Shown: positions 1 through 5,398 of the stretch, one piece after another | How positions within the stretch are numbered: the stretch's first letter is position 1 | How the letters are laid out: each line of letters starts with the position of its first letter | NCBI GenBank assembly: GCA_007127655.1 | Contig: SKYX01000374.1 | Span: forward strand, 1-5,398 | DNA from: Desulfonatronum sp. | Lineage (GTDB): Bacteria > Desulfobacterota > Desulfovibrionia > Desulfovibrionales > Desulfonatronaceae | Length of the DNA stretch: 5,398 nt | Reading direction: 5' to 3' | Translations under genes and position numbers: made by a program | Notes under the pieces: generated by a model | The model's input: only the letters and a program-made list of their open reading frames with translations | Told to the model about the DNA's origin: nothing | Databases searched by the model: none

Positions 1-2036
1 GGGGTGTCTTCATCCGGGACGTTTTGGGTGGTGATCGTCAGGGTGCCGAATCCGGCCATGGCGTCCGCGGCATTGGTGCCGAGGTTGAAAATAATCTGCT
101 CGATCTGAAGCGGGTCGGCCAGGATCGGTCTCAGGTCCGGAGCTAAATGGACGCGAATGTCGATCATCTTGGGGATGGTCCGTTGGAGAATGGCTACTGC
201 TTCCGTGATTTCCCGGTTCAGGTCCATGGGACGATGGTCGCCGGGAGTTTTTCTGCTGTAGGCCAGAAGCTGGCGGATCAACTCCGCTCCCCGGCTGCAG
301 GCCTTGTGGATGCTCAGCAGGCCCAGGTAGTCTTCGTCCTCTTTGGTTTTTCGGTTCAGCATGAGCTGGGCCGTGCCACCTACGGCCTGGAGGATATTGT
401 TGAAGTCGTGAGCCATGCCGCCGGCCAGGGTGCCCAGGGCCTCGATCTTCTGGGCTTGGCGCAACTGCTCCTCCAGCTCCTTTTCCTGGTTGATGTCGCT
501 GAGAAAGCCGTCGTAGGAAATCAAGGCCCCGTCCTGGTCCCGAACAGCCTTGGTGTTCATGGAAACCCAAATCGGCGTTCCGTCGAGGCGTTTCAACCGC
601 ACCTGGTAATTCTTGACCATATCGTGGCGTTCCAACTCTTGCTTGTAAGCCTCCCGGTCCGCGGGATCGGCGTAGAGCTGGGTCGCGATGTCCGTGATCT
701 TGTCCAGCATTTCTTGCGGTGAGCCGTAGCCGACAAGCTCGGCGTACATCGGGTTGACCCGCAGAAACCGTCCATCCGGGGTGGACTGAAAGACGGCCAC
801 CGGCGCGTTGTCGAACAGCTCCTTGTATTGGCTCTCCGCCTTGGCCTGGGCGGCCTCGGCCTGTTTGCGCTTCGTGATGTCCCGAAACGTCCCTTCAACT
901 CCGAGTAATTGGCCTTCGTCGTCGGTGTACAATCGACTGTTGGTGGAAACGTGGATCGCGGCGCCGTCCCGGCGTTTCAGGGTGACTTCGTAATCCAGAA
1001 CCTCGCCCTGGCGTTTCAGGGCCAGCAGCAGTCCTTGCCGCTCCTCCGGATGCAGATAAAACGAGGCTGCCGGGCGACCGATGATTTCCTCTAAGGTGGA
1101 GCATCCGAACAGGGGGAGGGCCGATGGGCTGGCCAGAATGATGTTCCCCTGGGCGTCCGTGCGATAATAGACGTCCAGGATGTTCTCCAGCACGGACCGG
1201 TAGCGGGCCTCACTTTTGCGCAATTCCTGGGTGCGTTCCTCCAGGCGTTCCTCGACCCGCAACAGAGCCCGTTCCCTGCGAGCCTTGGCGCAGAGGTCAA
1301 TAAGGTAGTCCGGGCTGAAGGGTTTGCGCACATAGGCCGCGGCCCCTTTGCGGGTGCATTTCAGGGCGATTTCCGGTTTGGAATCGCTGGTGATCACGAT
1401 GCACACCGTTTCCGGTCGGTGGCGCATGAACTCTTCCAGGACCGAGTCGCCGAGTTGGTCGGGCAAATGGTAGTCCAGGATCACCAGTTCGAAGGGCAGT
1501 TTGTGAAACAGCTCACGGCCATCGGCCGCGGTCAGGGCCACATGGGCCCGGTATCCCCGGGCGGCGAACTCGCGTTGTAACAGGAGAGCCATGGAGCGAC
1601 TGTCTTCGATGATCAGAACCAGGCGGTCCAACGGGTGCTTGTGTCCTTGGAGCAGGTCGCGGACCGTTTTCAGAAAGCGGGGGATGTTCAGGGGGATGGG
1701 TTCGAAAGCGTCGGCCCCGGTTTCAACGGTGACCCGCGCGGCTTCCTCGCCCGAGAAGGTCGCCGAGGCCACCATCAGCGGGACGGTGTTGTACTCCGGG
1801 TAGTCAGGGGAGCGCAGCAGACGACAGAACCGCCATCCGTCAATCAAGGGCATGTACAGGTCGGTGAGGATCAAATCCGGCGGAGGATCACCGGCCATGC
1901 CTTGCAAGGCCTCTTCCGCCGAGGAGAAGGGACGGACGCGCAGCCCTTCCAGACGCAGCAGGTTGGTCATGATCGTCAGTTGGGCCTGGTCGTCGTTGAC
2001 CAGCACGATGCAAGGAGAATTTCTTTTGTTCGTCAT
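1..2036 (-). CDS. Hybrid sensor histidine kinase, REC-REC-PAS-PAS-HisKA-HATPase (3' end cut by window)
   Basis: Cytoplasmic two-component kinase; no membrane segment is visible. I translated it from ATG at 2036-2034 through 678 uninterrupted codons to the left edge, where the ATPase domain is cut. Receiver 1 (about 8-130) has acid pair D15/D16, phospho-acceptor D59 (LTDLYMP) and S91, but I114 where the conserved Lys is expected (DAFEPIPL). Receiver 2 (about 139-255) is canonical: E144/D145, D188, T216, K238. A charged helical linker (about 251-278) leads to PAS 1 (about 277-390, ending [11 protein letters not shown]) and PAS 2 (about 400-515). The phosphoacceptor helix has H543 in GGMAHDFNN, and the N-box has N651 and N655 ([10 protein letters not shown]); the glycine boxes lie outside. 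An in-frame stop lies upstream of the ATG, at about 2074, supporting this start, although no good ribosome binding site precedes it. It lies 248 bases beyond the 726-aa kinase gene on the same strand. An additional C-terminal receiver is possible but unseen. Signal and partner are unknown. Confidence 0.93.
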   Translation of the reverse strand, partial: MTNKRNSPCIVLVNDDQAQLTIMTNLLRLEGLRVRPFSSAEEALQGMAGDPPPDLILTDLYMPLIDGWRFCRLLRSPDYPEYNTVPLMVASATFSGEEAARVTVETGADAFEPIPLNIPRFLKTVRDLLQGHKHPLDRLVLIIEDSRSMALLLQREFAARGYRAHVALTAADGRELFHKLPFELVILDYHLPDQLGDSVLEEFMRHRPETVCIVITSDSKPEIALKCTRKGAAAYVRKPFSPDYLIDLCAKARRERALLRVEERLEERTQELRKSEARYRSVLENILDVYYRTDAQGNIILASPSALPLFGCSTLEEIIGRPAASFYLHPEERQGLLLALKRQGEVLDYEVTLKRRDGAAIHVSTNSRLYTDDEGQLLGVEGTFRDITKRKQAEAAQAKAESQYKELFDNAPVAVFQSTPDGRFLRVNPMYAELVGYGSPQEMLDKITDIATQLYADPADREAYKQELERHDMVKNYQVRLKRLDGTPIWVSMNTKAVRDQDGALISYDGFLSDINQEKELEEQLRQAQKIEALGTLAGGMAHDFNNILQAVGGTAQLMLNRKTKEDEDYLGLLSIHKACSRGAELIRQLLAYSRKTPGDHRPMDLNREITEAVAILQRTIPKMIDIRVHLAPDLRPILADPLQIEQIIFNLGTNAADAMAGFGTLTITTQNVPDEDT

Positions 2037-2284
2037 TATTTCGGAAGGGAAGCAGGATGAAGGCCGGTGCGGCTATGCGACAATGCTGATAATTTTGTAT
2101 CTCCTCAGCTCATCCGAGAAAATCGGACAGGATACCCGCTCCCGTCTGCACGAGGACAGGCTTCGTGGGTATGACGGACTCGGAGACGGCATTGAAAAAC
2201 ACGTCATGCCCGCGAAGGCGGGAATCCAGCGCCGGAATGAGGCTCTGACCAAAATGTACTGAGTCGTTTCATTTTAATGTATGG
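2037..2284. other. Non-coding gap between the two kinase genes
   Basis: These 248 bases separate the stop of the 726-aa kinase from the start of the next kinase. They contain the PAKAGIQ-type hairpin and a weak 5-bp stem (TCCGA / TCGGA, loop GAAAA, 2113-2127). I see no convincing sigma-70 or sigma-54 promoter, no strong ribosome binding site before the ATG at 2036 and no real gene. An open frame on the plus strand across this stretch runs through the repeat and has no recognisable domain. Whether the left-hand kinase has its own promoter is unresolved. Confidence 0.6.
2200..2230. repeat. Dispersed palindromic repeat of the 'PAKAGIQ' type
   Basis: The core is CCCGC (2209-2213), loop GAAG, GCGGG (2218-2222). 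It extends to an 8-bp stem with one mismatch (ATGCCCGC against GCGGGAAT) and is followed by CCAGC. The plus strand reads MPAKAGIQ in one frame, the familiar chance translation of a short repeat scattered through many proteobacterial genomes. Read on the minus strand, downstream of the 726-aa kinase gene, the hairpin is followed eight to nine bases later by TTTTT. It might therefore act as a weak terminator or mRNA 3' end, but the T-run is too far away to call a normal intrinsic terminator. Confidence 0.65.
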
Positions 2285-4465
2285 TTAAGCTCGTTTTGCT
2301 GTTTCCGGGGCCGCAGGGATGCGTTTCAACTCCGCAAGGAGCAGATGCAGACCGTTTTTGGTTTCCGGAACATTCCTGCTTTTCGCGGCCTTTTCCACGG
2401 CCAGGGCCGCGTCCCGGGCCGGGTCGGCGCAGAGCGTACCCAGAGCGCCTTTGATCTTGTGGGCCAGCCGGGCCGTTTGCGCAAGGTTCGGGTCATGGAG
2501 CAGGGGATGGATCTGTTCCAGGTATTCGGGCAGTTCTTCCTGGATAAAGCGCAAGGCAATTGTTTGCCACAATTTGTCGTTGCCCAGAAATCGTGTTTTG
2601 ACGTCCTGAAGGTTGTAGACCGGTCGGGAGTCAAGGCCAGGATTGGGATCGGAAATCTGTGTTGTCAGCGGAGGTTCGTTGGAGGAGGCTGTAAAAGCGG
2701 CAGGGCGCGTCTCGGTGGGCCGTGTCGATAGCAGGCGCTGGATTTCGGCATGAAGCTGGTCGCCCTGGATCGGTTTGGGTGAGAAGCCGTCCATGCCTTT
2801 GCTCAGGAAGGTTTCTCGCTCCTCGGGCAGGACATAGGCGGTGAGGGCGATAATCGGCGTGCGCGGCCTGCCTTGGTCCCGCTCCAGGGTGCGGATGCGG
2901 GTCGTGGCTTCCAGGCCGTCCATCTCCGGCATCTGGATGTCCATGAGAATAATGTCGTAGAATTTGCTTTGGAAGGCATGAACGGCCTCGACTCCGCTGG
3001 AAACCAGGTCGATGCTGTATCCGTGGTGCCCCAAAAGAAAGGCCAGGTATTGCTGGTTGAGGTCTACGTCCTCGGCGACCAGGATATGGGCCGAAGGGGG
3101 CGCGCCAGGCGGGTCCGCTGTTACGGACGTCCCGGGCAACGCGGTCGTCGTAGGGGAAGGTGACTCTGGCGAGTGCGAGGCTGCCTGTGTCATGTCGAAA
3201 GCTGAAGGTTCGATGGAAGGTGGTTCTGATGTCGGGAACGCGGCCTCATGTAAAGGAATGACGAAGGAAAATGTACTGCCCTGGCCGACGATGCTTTGGA
3301 ATGACATGCTTCCGCCCATCAGTTCCACTAGGCGTCGACACAGGGAGAGCCCCAGTCCGGTGCCTCCATAGGTTTTCGCGTAGGAACTGTCGGCTTGGGA
3401 AAAAGGCTGAAACAGGCGTTCCGCGGAAGTGGCGGCAAAGCCGATACCCGTGTCTCGGACCTGGAAACGCAGGGCCGGGCCGAGGCCGGGATCGTCGATG
3501 CGTTCCGCGCCAAAGCTGATCCGTCCCTGGGTTGTGAATTTGACGGCATTGTCCAGCAGGTTGCGAAGCACCTGCTCCAGGCGGGTGGGGTCGATGTGCG
3601 ACGTTTGAGGCAGGTTTGGCCCCATTTCCAGGTGGAGTTCCAGATTCTTGGCTTGGGCCGGGAAGGAGTAGAGGTGTCGACAGCGTTCCATTATCGGTTC
3701 CAAGGCCACGTATTCAGGACGCAGTTCCAGCTTTCCAGCCTCCACCTTGGACAGGTCCAGGATGTCGTTGATGATTTGAAGCAAGGACTGGGCGGAATCC
3801 ATTGTCATCCGCAACAGCTTCAGCTTCTCTGGGTCCCTTTCATCGCTGGCGAGCATGTCCAGGGCGCCGAGGATTCCGCTCATTGGGGTGCGGATTTCAT
3901 GGCTCATGTTGGCCAGAAAGATGCTTTTGGCCGTGTTGGCTTCCTGAGCTTGCTCGGCCATGCGCACGGCTTGGGCATTGGAAATCTCCAGCTTGGCGTT
4001 GGTCGCTTCCAACTGGGTCAGGACGCGGCGCAGCTCATCCTCGGCCTGTTTGCGCTGGATCAGCCGGGTGTTCACCTCGGTGACGTCCTGGATCATGAAC
4101 ATGGCCAGAAAAGCGTCGTCCGGTTCGCGCATGGGGCTGATGGTGACATGCTGAAGACGGTGCGAACCATCCGGGAGCTTGGCCGGGATCAGGTATTTGT
4201 GGATGTGAGAGGAGAAAATGATCGGCGGCCCGCCGCGCAGGACCGACTCAATGCGGGTGGCGAAGCGCTTCTCGGTAATCATCGGAAATTGCGCACGGAG
4301 GTCCTTCCCCATAATCTCCGTCTCTCCCAGTCCGGTCCAGTACTCCAGGCACTTGTTCCAGAAGACGACGCGATAGTTGGCGTCCAGGAGCACGACGCCC
4401 AGTGGGACGTGGTCCAGAATTCTGAACCGGTCGGTGCCTGGGAGTGCGTGCGTGGTGCTGCTCAT
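2285..4465 (-). CDS. Soluble hybrid histidine kinase, PAS-HisKA-HATPase-REC-Hpt (726 aa)
   Basis: This encodes an autophosphorylating kinase with an internal His-Asp-His phosphorelay. A PAS sensor (about 12-130) is followed by a probable coiled-coil signalling helix (about 131-178). The HisKA domain has H189 in SHEIRTPM. The HATPase domain (about 290-406) has N302/N306 in the N-box, DTGIGF (338-343), LFQPFSQAD (351-359) and GGTGLGLSL (367-375). A Pro/Ser/Thr-rich linker (about 408-458) joins the receiver (about 459-580), which has E465/D466, D509 (MDIQMP), T542 and K564. A second linker leads to the Hpt domain (about 617-715), with H669 in AHKIKGALG. All catalytic residues are present, so the relay looks functional. 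There is no membrane segment or signal peptide; sensing is presumably cytoplasmic through PAS. The ATG at 4465 is 21 bases after the cheC-like stop and has only a weak GGA-type upstream purine patch, so translational coupling is plausible. With no output domain, its Hpt should pass phosphate to a separate receiver. It is BarA/ArcB-like in layout, but I would not assign a specific gene name. Confidence 0.95.
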   Translation of the reverse strand: MSSTTHALPGTDRFRILDHVPLGVVLLDANYRVVFWNKCLEYWTGLGETEIMGKDLRAQFPMITEKRFATRIESVLRGGPPIIFSSHIHKYLIPAKLPDGSHRLQHVTISPMREPDDAFLAMFMIQDVTEVNTRLIQRKQAEDELRRVLTQLEATNAKLEISNAQAVRMAEQAQEANTAKSIFLANMSHEIRTPMSGILGALDMLASDERDPEKLKLLRMTMDSAQSLLQIINDILDLSKVEAGKLELRPEYVALEPIMERCRHLYSFPAQAKNLELHLEMGPNLPQTSHIDPTRLEQVLRNLLDNAVKFTTQGRISFGAERIDDPGLGPALRFQVRDTGIGFAATSAERLFQPFSQADSSYAKTYGGTGLGLSLCRRLVELMGGSMSFQSIVGQGSTFSFVIPLHEAAFPTSEPPSIEPSAFDMTQAASHSPESPSPTTTALPGTSVTADPPGAPPSAHILVAEDVDLNQQYLAFLLGHHGYSIDLVSSGVEAVHAFQSKFYDIILMDIQMPEMDGLEATTRIRTLERDQGRPRTPIIALTAYVLPEERETFLSKGMDGFSPKPIQGDQLHAEIQRLLSTRPTETRPAAFTASSNEPPLTTQISDPNPGLDSRPVYNLQDVKTRFLGNDKLWQTIALRFIQEELPEYLEQIHPLLHDPNLAQTARLAHKIKGALGTLCADPARDAALAVEKAAKSRNVPETKNGLHLLLAELKRIPAAPETAKRA

Positions 4466-4486
4466 AAAATTGAGGTCCGATCGGGC

Positions 4487-5110
4487 TCAGCCGTCCAGCG
4501 GCATGCCTTGTTCGGCCATGACTTTGTTCAGGGCCGCGAGCAGGTAGTCGAAGGTCTGCAAGCGGAACATGACCAGGATGTCGCCCTGGATCAAACGTTC
4601 CTCCAGGAAAAAATTGGTTTTGGCCAGCAGGAGCATATTCTCCTGCTGGCCATCGCTGAGCAGCAGGTCGACGAAGCTGGTTTCGTAATAGTCCGGGGGC
4701 AGGTATTCGATATGTTCCGTAAGCAGGTTGCCGATGGAGCCCATGACGCCGTTGAGGACGATGTTGCCCACCTCCTGCAGCACGCCCACGCGCATCATGT
4801 CCATGTCTTCGGCCACGGGCTCTTCGCCGAGGATGATGGTGATCAGCTTGTTGGCGCTTTCCGGGGGGAACATCAACGAGGCCATTCCCGAAAAATTCCC
4901 GCTGAAGCTGAGCTTGATGGCCATGACTTTCTGCTTGGTGTCGATGATCTCGCCGGAAAGCATCTTTTCAATGGGCAACACCGTAACTTCGGGAGCGTGC
5001 AGGCTGACGTGCTGGCCGCTCATCTGGTTCAGGGTGCCCGCTGCATGGCCCACGCCGATGTTGATCAGTTCCTGGAGAACGTCCAGTTGATACGGGGTGA
5101 GTTGGCCCAT
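4487..5110 (-). CDS. cheC: CheC-family response-regulator phosphatase (207 aa)
   Basis: CheC-family proteins are cytoplasmic phosphatases that dephosphorylate CheY-P, classically in chemotaxis. The D/S-x3-E-x2-N-x22-P signature occurs twice. Site 1 is D10, E14, N17, P40 (LDVLQELINIGVGHAA). Site 2 has E113, N116 and P139 (LQEVGNIVLNG), with G109 where Asp/Ser is usual. Two active helices and a length of 207 aa fit CheC (about 200 aa) rather than CheX, which is shorter with a single site. I start at ATG 5110-5108 because TAAGGAG lies 9 bases upstream and the motif begins ten residues later, as in CheC proteins. An in-frame ATG at 5158 would add 16 residues (MQQLGVFQRTGKETFI) that lie mostly in repeat DNA. 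The hybrid kinase gene follows after 21 bases, so the two probably share a transcript. There is no cheD, cheY or cheA nearby, so a role outside the core chemotaxis pathway is possible. A perfect 13-bp inverted repeat lies inside the gene. Confidence 0.9.
   Translation of the reverse strand: MGQLTPYQLDVLQELINIGVGHAAGTLNQMSGQHVSLHAPEVTVLPIEKMLSGEIIDTKQKVMAIKLSFSGNFSGMASLMFPPESANKLITIILGEEPVAEDMDMMRVGVLQEVGNIVLNGVMGSIGNLLTEHIEYLPPDYYETSFVDLLLSDGQQENMLLLAKTNFFLEERLIQGDILVMFRLQTFDYLLAALNKVMAEQGMPLDG
4621..4652. repeat. Perfect 13-bp inverted repeat inside the cheC-like gene
   Basis: Arms TGGCCAGCAGGAG (4621-4633) and CTCCTGCTGGCCA (4640-4652) are exact reverse complements around the 6-base loop CATATT. 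The pairing stops sharply at both outer edges. In the cheC-like mRNA this gives a very stable stem over codons for about G154-A163 (GQQENMLLLA). Part of it follows from repeated CAG and CTG codons, but a perfect 13-bp stem with a small loop is rarely seen by chance in a window this size. Confidence 0.8.
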
Positions 5111-5119
5111 GATGAAGGT

Positions 5120-5126
5120 CTCCTTA
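5120..5126 (-). promoter_or_regulatory. Ribosome binding site deciding the cheC-like start
   Basis: The minus strand reads TAAGGAG, then nine bases (ACCTTCATC), then ATG at 5110. This is the only strong Shine-Dalgarno sequence seen in front of any of the three genes, and it selects the 207-aa product over the longer open frame that begins at 5158. Confidence 0.85.
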
Positions 5127-5127
5127 C

Positions 5128-5251
5128 CAGTCCGTTGAAAAACTCCCAATTGCTGCATCGCTGCAAAAAGTTCAAACTCTCACGTATCAATAACTACGCT
5201 TCGACCTTGCACTTTTCTTGCTTCTTGCACTTGGGGTTTTTGAACGAACTG
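5128..5251. repeat. MITE-like element with imperfect terminal inverted repeats
   Basis: The left end (plus strand from 5128) begins CAGTCCGTTGAAAAACTCCC. The reverse complement of the right end (from 5251) begins CAGTTCGTTCAAAAACCCC. The two 23-base ends match at about 18 positions ungapped, and better with one gap. Further partial inverted pairing continues inward (GCTGCAAAAAG near 5161-5170 against CTTTTCTTGC near 5213-5221), so the 124 bases could fold into one long interrupted hairpin. The element is AT-richer than its neighbours, encodes no protein and ends just before the cheC-like ribosome binding site. The outer bases resemble palindromic repeats I associate with sulfate-reducer genomes, but copy number cannot be tested here. 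It could instead be a locus-specific leader hairpin. Confidence 0.55.
5206..5232 (+). repeat. Short direct repeat CTTGCACTT (two copies)
   Basis: CTTGCACTT occurs at 5206-5214 and again at 5224-5232, with starts 18 bases apart, inside the right half of the MITE-like element. It may be an internal duplication of that element or a pair of protein-binding half sites about two helical turns apart. The sequence alone does not decide. Confidence 0.35.
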
Positions 5252-5317
5252 CCGACAAAGTTTTGTTCAACACTCAGTTAAGGGACGTGGCTGTTACTGA
5301 AATACCGTTTTTGAATT

Positions 5318-5369
5318 TGGTAGTGCAGGCATCTTGCCTGCACGGACAGGCAGGATGCCTGTCCTACCA
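5318..5369. repeat. REP/BIME-like double hairpin with GTAG feet
   Basis: Two perfect 9-bp hairpins with 3-base loops sit back to back: GTGCAGGCA / TGCCTGCAC (5323-5343, loop TCT) and GGACAGGCA / TGCCTGTCC (5344-5364, loop GGA). Flanking TGGTA (5318-5322) and TACCA (5365-5369) pair with each other, giving a potential three-way junction. The second hairpin is an inverted, diverged copy of the first: the 25-base halves differ at five positions. Four of these changes are compensatory pairs that keep both stems perfect. GTAG stands at the 5' foot of hairpin 1 (5320-5323) and, on the other strand, of hairpin 2 (CTAC at 5364-5367). This is the hallmark of REP sequences mobilised by RAYT (TnpA-REP) transposases. 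No transposase gene is in the window. Confidence 0.75.
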
Positions 5370-5398
5370 TTGAGATATGCCTCTTGCCCAGTCTTGCA

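Noticed and set aside
147..722. A 191-codon plus-strand open frame
   Set aside because: It is antisense to the HisKA/PAS region of the left-hand kinase, and its composition is that of a shadow frame with no domain.
971..1021. Direct repeat GGCGTTTCAGGG at 971-982 and 1010-1021
   Set aside because: Both copies encode an LKR tripeptide in PAS 1 of the left-hand kinase, and the resemblance is likely coincidental in coding sequence.
2113..2127. Small hairpin TCCGA / TCGGA with loop GAAAA in the gap
   Set aside because: Five base pairs and no following T-run are too weak for a terminator, and the position gives no other reason to call a regulatory element.
1635..2262. Overlapping plus-strand frames of 141 and 136 codons
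   Set aside because: They oppose the first receiver domain. The second also runs into the gap, where its MPAKAGIQ stretch is a chance translation of a palindromic repeat.
2037..2284. Promoter-like AT-rich stretches before the left-hand kinase (for example near 2090-2100 on the minus strand)
   Set aside because: No pair of -35 and -10 hexamers with acceptable spacing, and no sigma-54 GG/GC pair, could be found by eye.
854..4056. An 18-base identity between the kinases (CCTCGGCCTGTTTGCGCT at 854-871 and 4039-4056)
   Set aside because: It encodes the conserved RKQAE motif at the end of a PAS domain in both proteins. Common ancestry or codon preference explains it without a mobile or regulatory repeat.
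5108..5158. Longer cheC-like product starting at 5158
   Set aside because: The additional 16 residues are mostly encoded by the repeat element, and there is no ribosome binding site before 5158. TAAGGAG at the correct distance supports the ATG at 5110.
5240..5270. Inverted hexamers TTGAAC / GTTCAA around 5240-5245 and 5265-5270
   Set aside because: They are short and widely spaced, and one arm overlaps the end of the MITE-like element. This is not enough to call an operator.
3395..5281. A 628-codon plus-strand open frame spanning the kinase and cheC-like genes
   Set aside because: It is antisense to two genes with complete, well-recognised domains. Its product has no recognisable motif and reads through the repeat region at its end. 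Long antisense frames are common opposite GC-rich coding sequence.

Overview
The window is a GC-rich bacterial chromosomal segment. All of its real genes lie on the minus strand, so transcription runs from right to left. The content suggests a signalling-rich, motile proteobacterium. My best guess is a sulfate reducer of the Desulfovibrionales / former Deltaproteobacteria, based on the density of PAS-containing soluble hybrid kinases, the lone CheC-type phosphatase and the dispersed palindromic repeats. That assignment is inference; no rRNA or other phylogenetic marker is present.

Layout in the direction of transcription: (1) 5398-5111 is a gene-free stretch of 288 bases. It holds a two-hairpin REP/BIME-like element (5318-5369) and a MITE-like element with imperfect terminal inverted repeats (5128-5251), which ends 1-2 bases before the ribosome binding site of the next gene. 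(2) 5110-4487 encodes a CheC-family phosphatase of 207 aa with two E-x2-N active-site helices; a perfect 13-bp inverted repeat lies inside the coding sequence. (3) After a gap of only 21 bases, 4465-2285 encodes a complete soluble hybrid histidine kinase of 726 aa with order PAS, HisKA, HATPase, receiver, Hpt. (4) 2284-2037 is a non-coding gap with a dispersed-repeat hairpin of the type whose chance translation reads PAKAGIQ. (5) 2036 to the left edge encodes the first 678 residues of a second kinase with order receiver, receiver, PAS, PAS, HisKA, HATPase; it is cut by the window.

How the parts may work together (inference): the 726-aa kinase carries a complete His-Asp-His relay but no output domain, so its Hpt must pass phosphate to another receiver. 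The neighbouring kinase has two receivers at its N-terminus and is an obvious candidate partner. The CheC protein, made from what looks like the same transcript as the 726-aa kinase, would be a phosphatase for one of these receivers or for a CheY-like protein elsewhere. No cheA, cheY, cheD, cheW or flagellar gene is visible, so the target of the CheC protein cannot be read from this window. The first receiver of the cut kinase has Ile where the invariant Lys is expected, which suggests a modified or signalling-impaired receiver.

No tRNA, rRNA, CRISPR array, transposase or phage gene was seen. The long plus-strand open frames are antisense shadows of the kinase and cheC genes.
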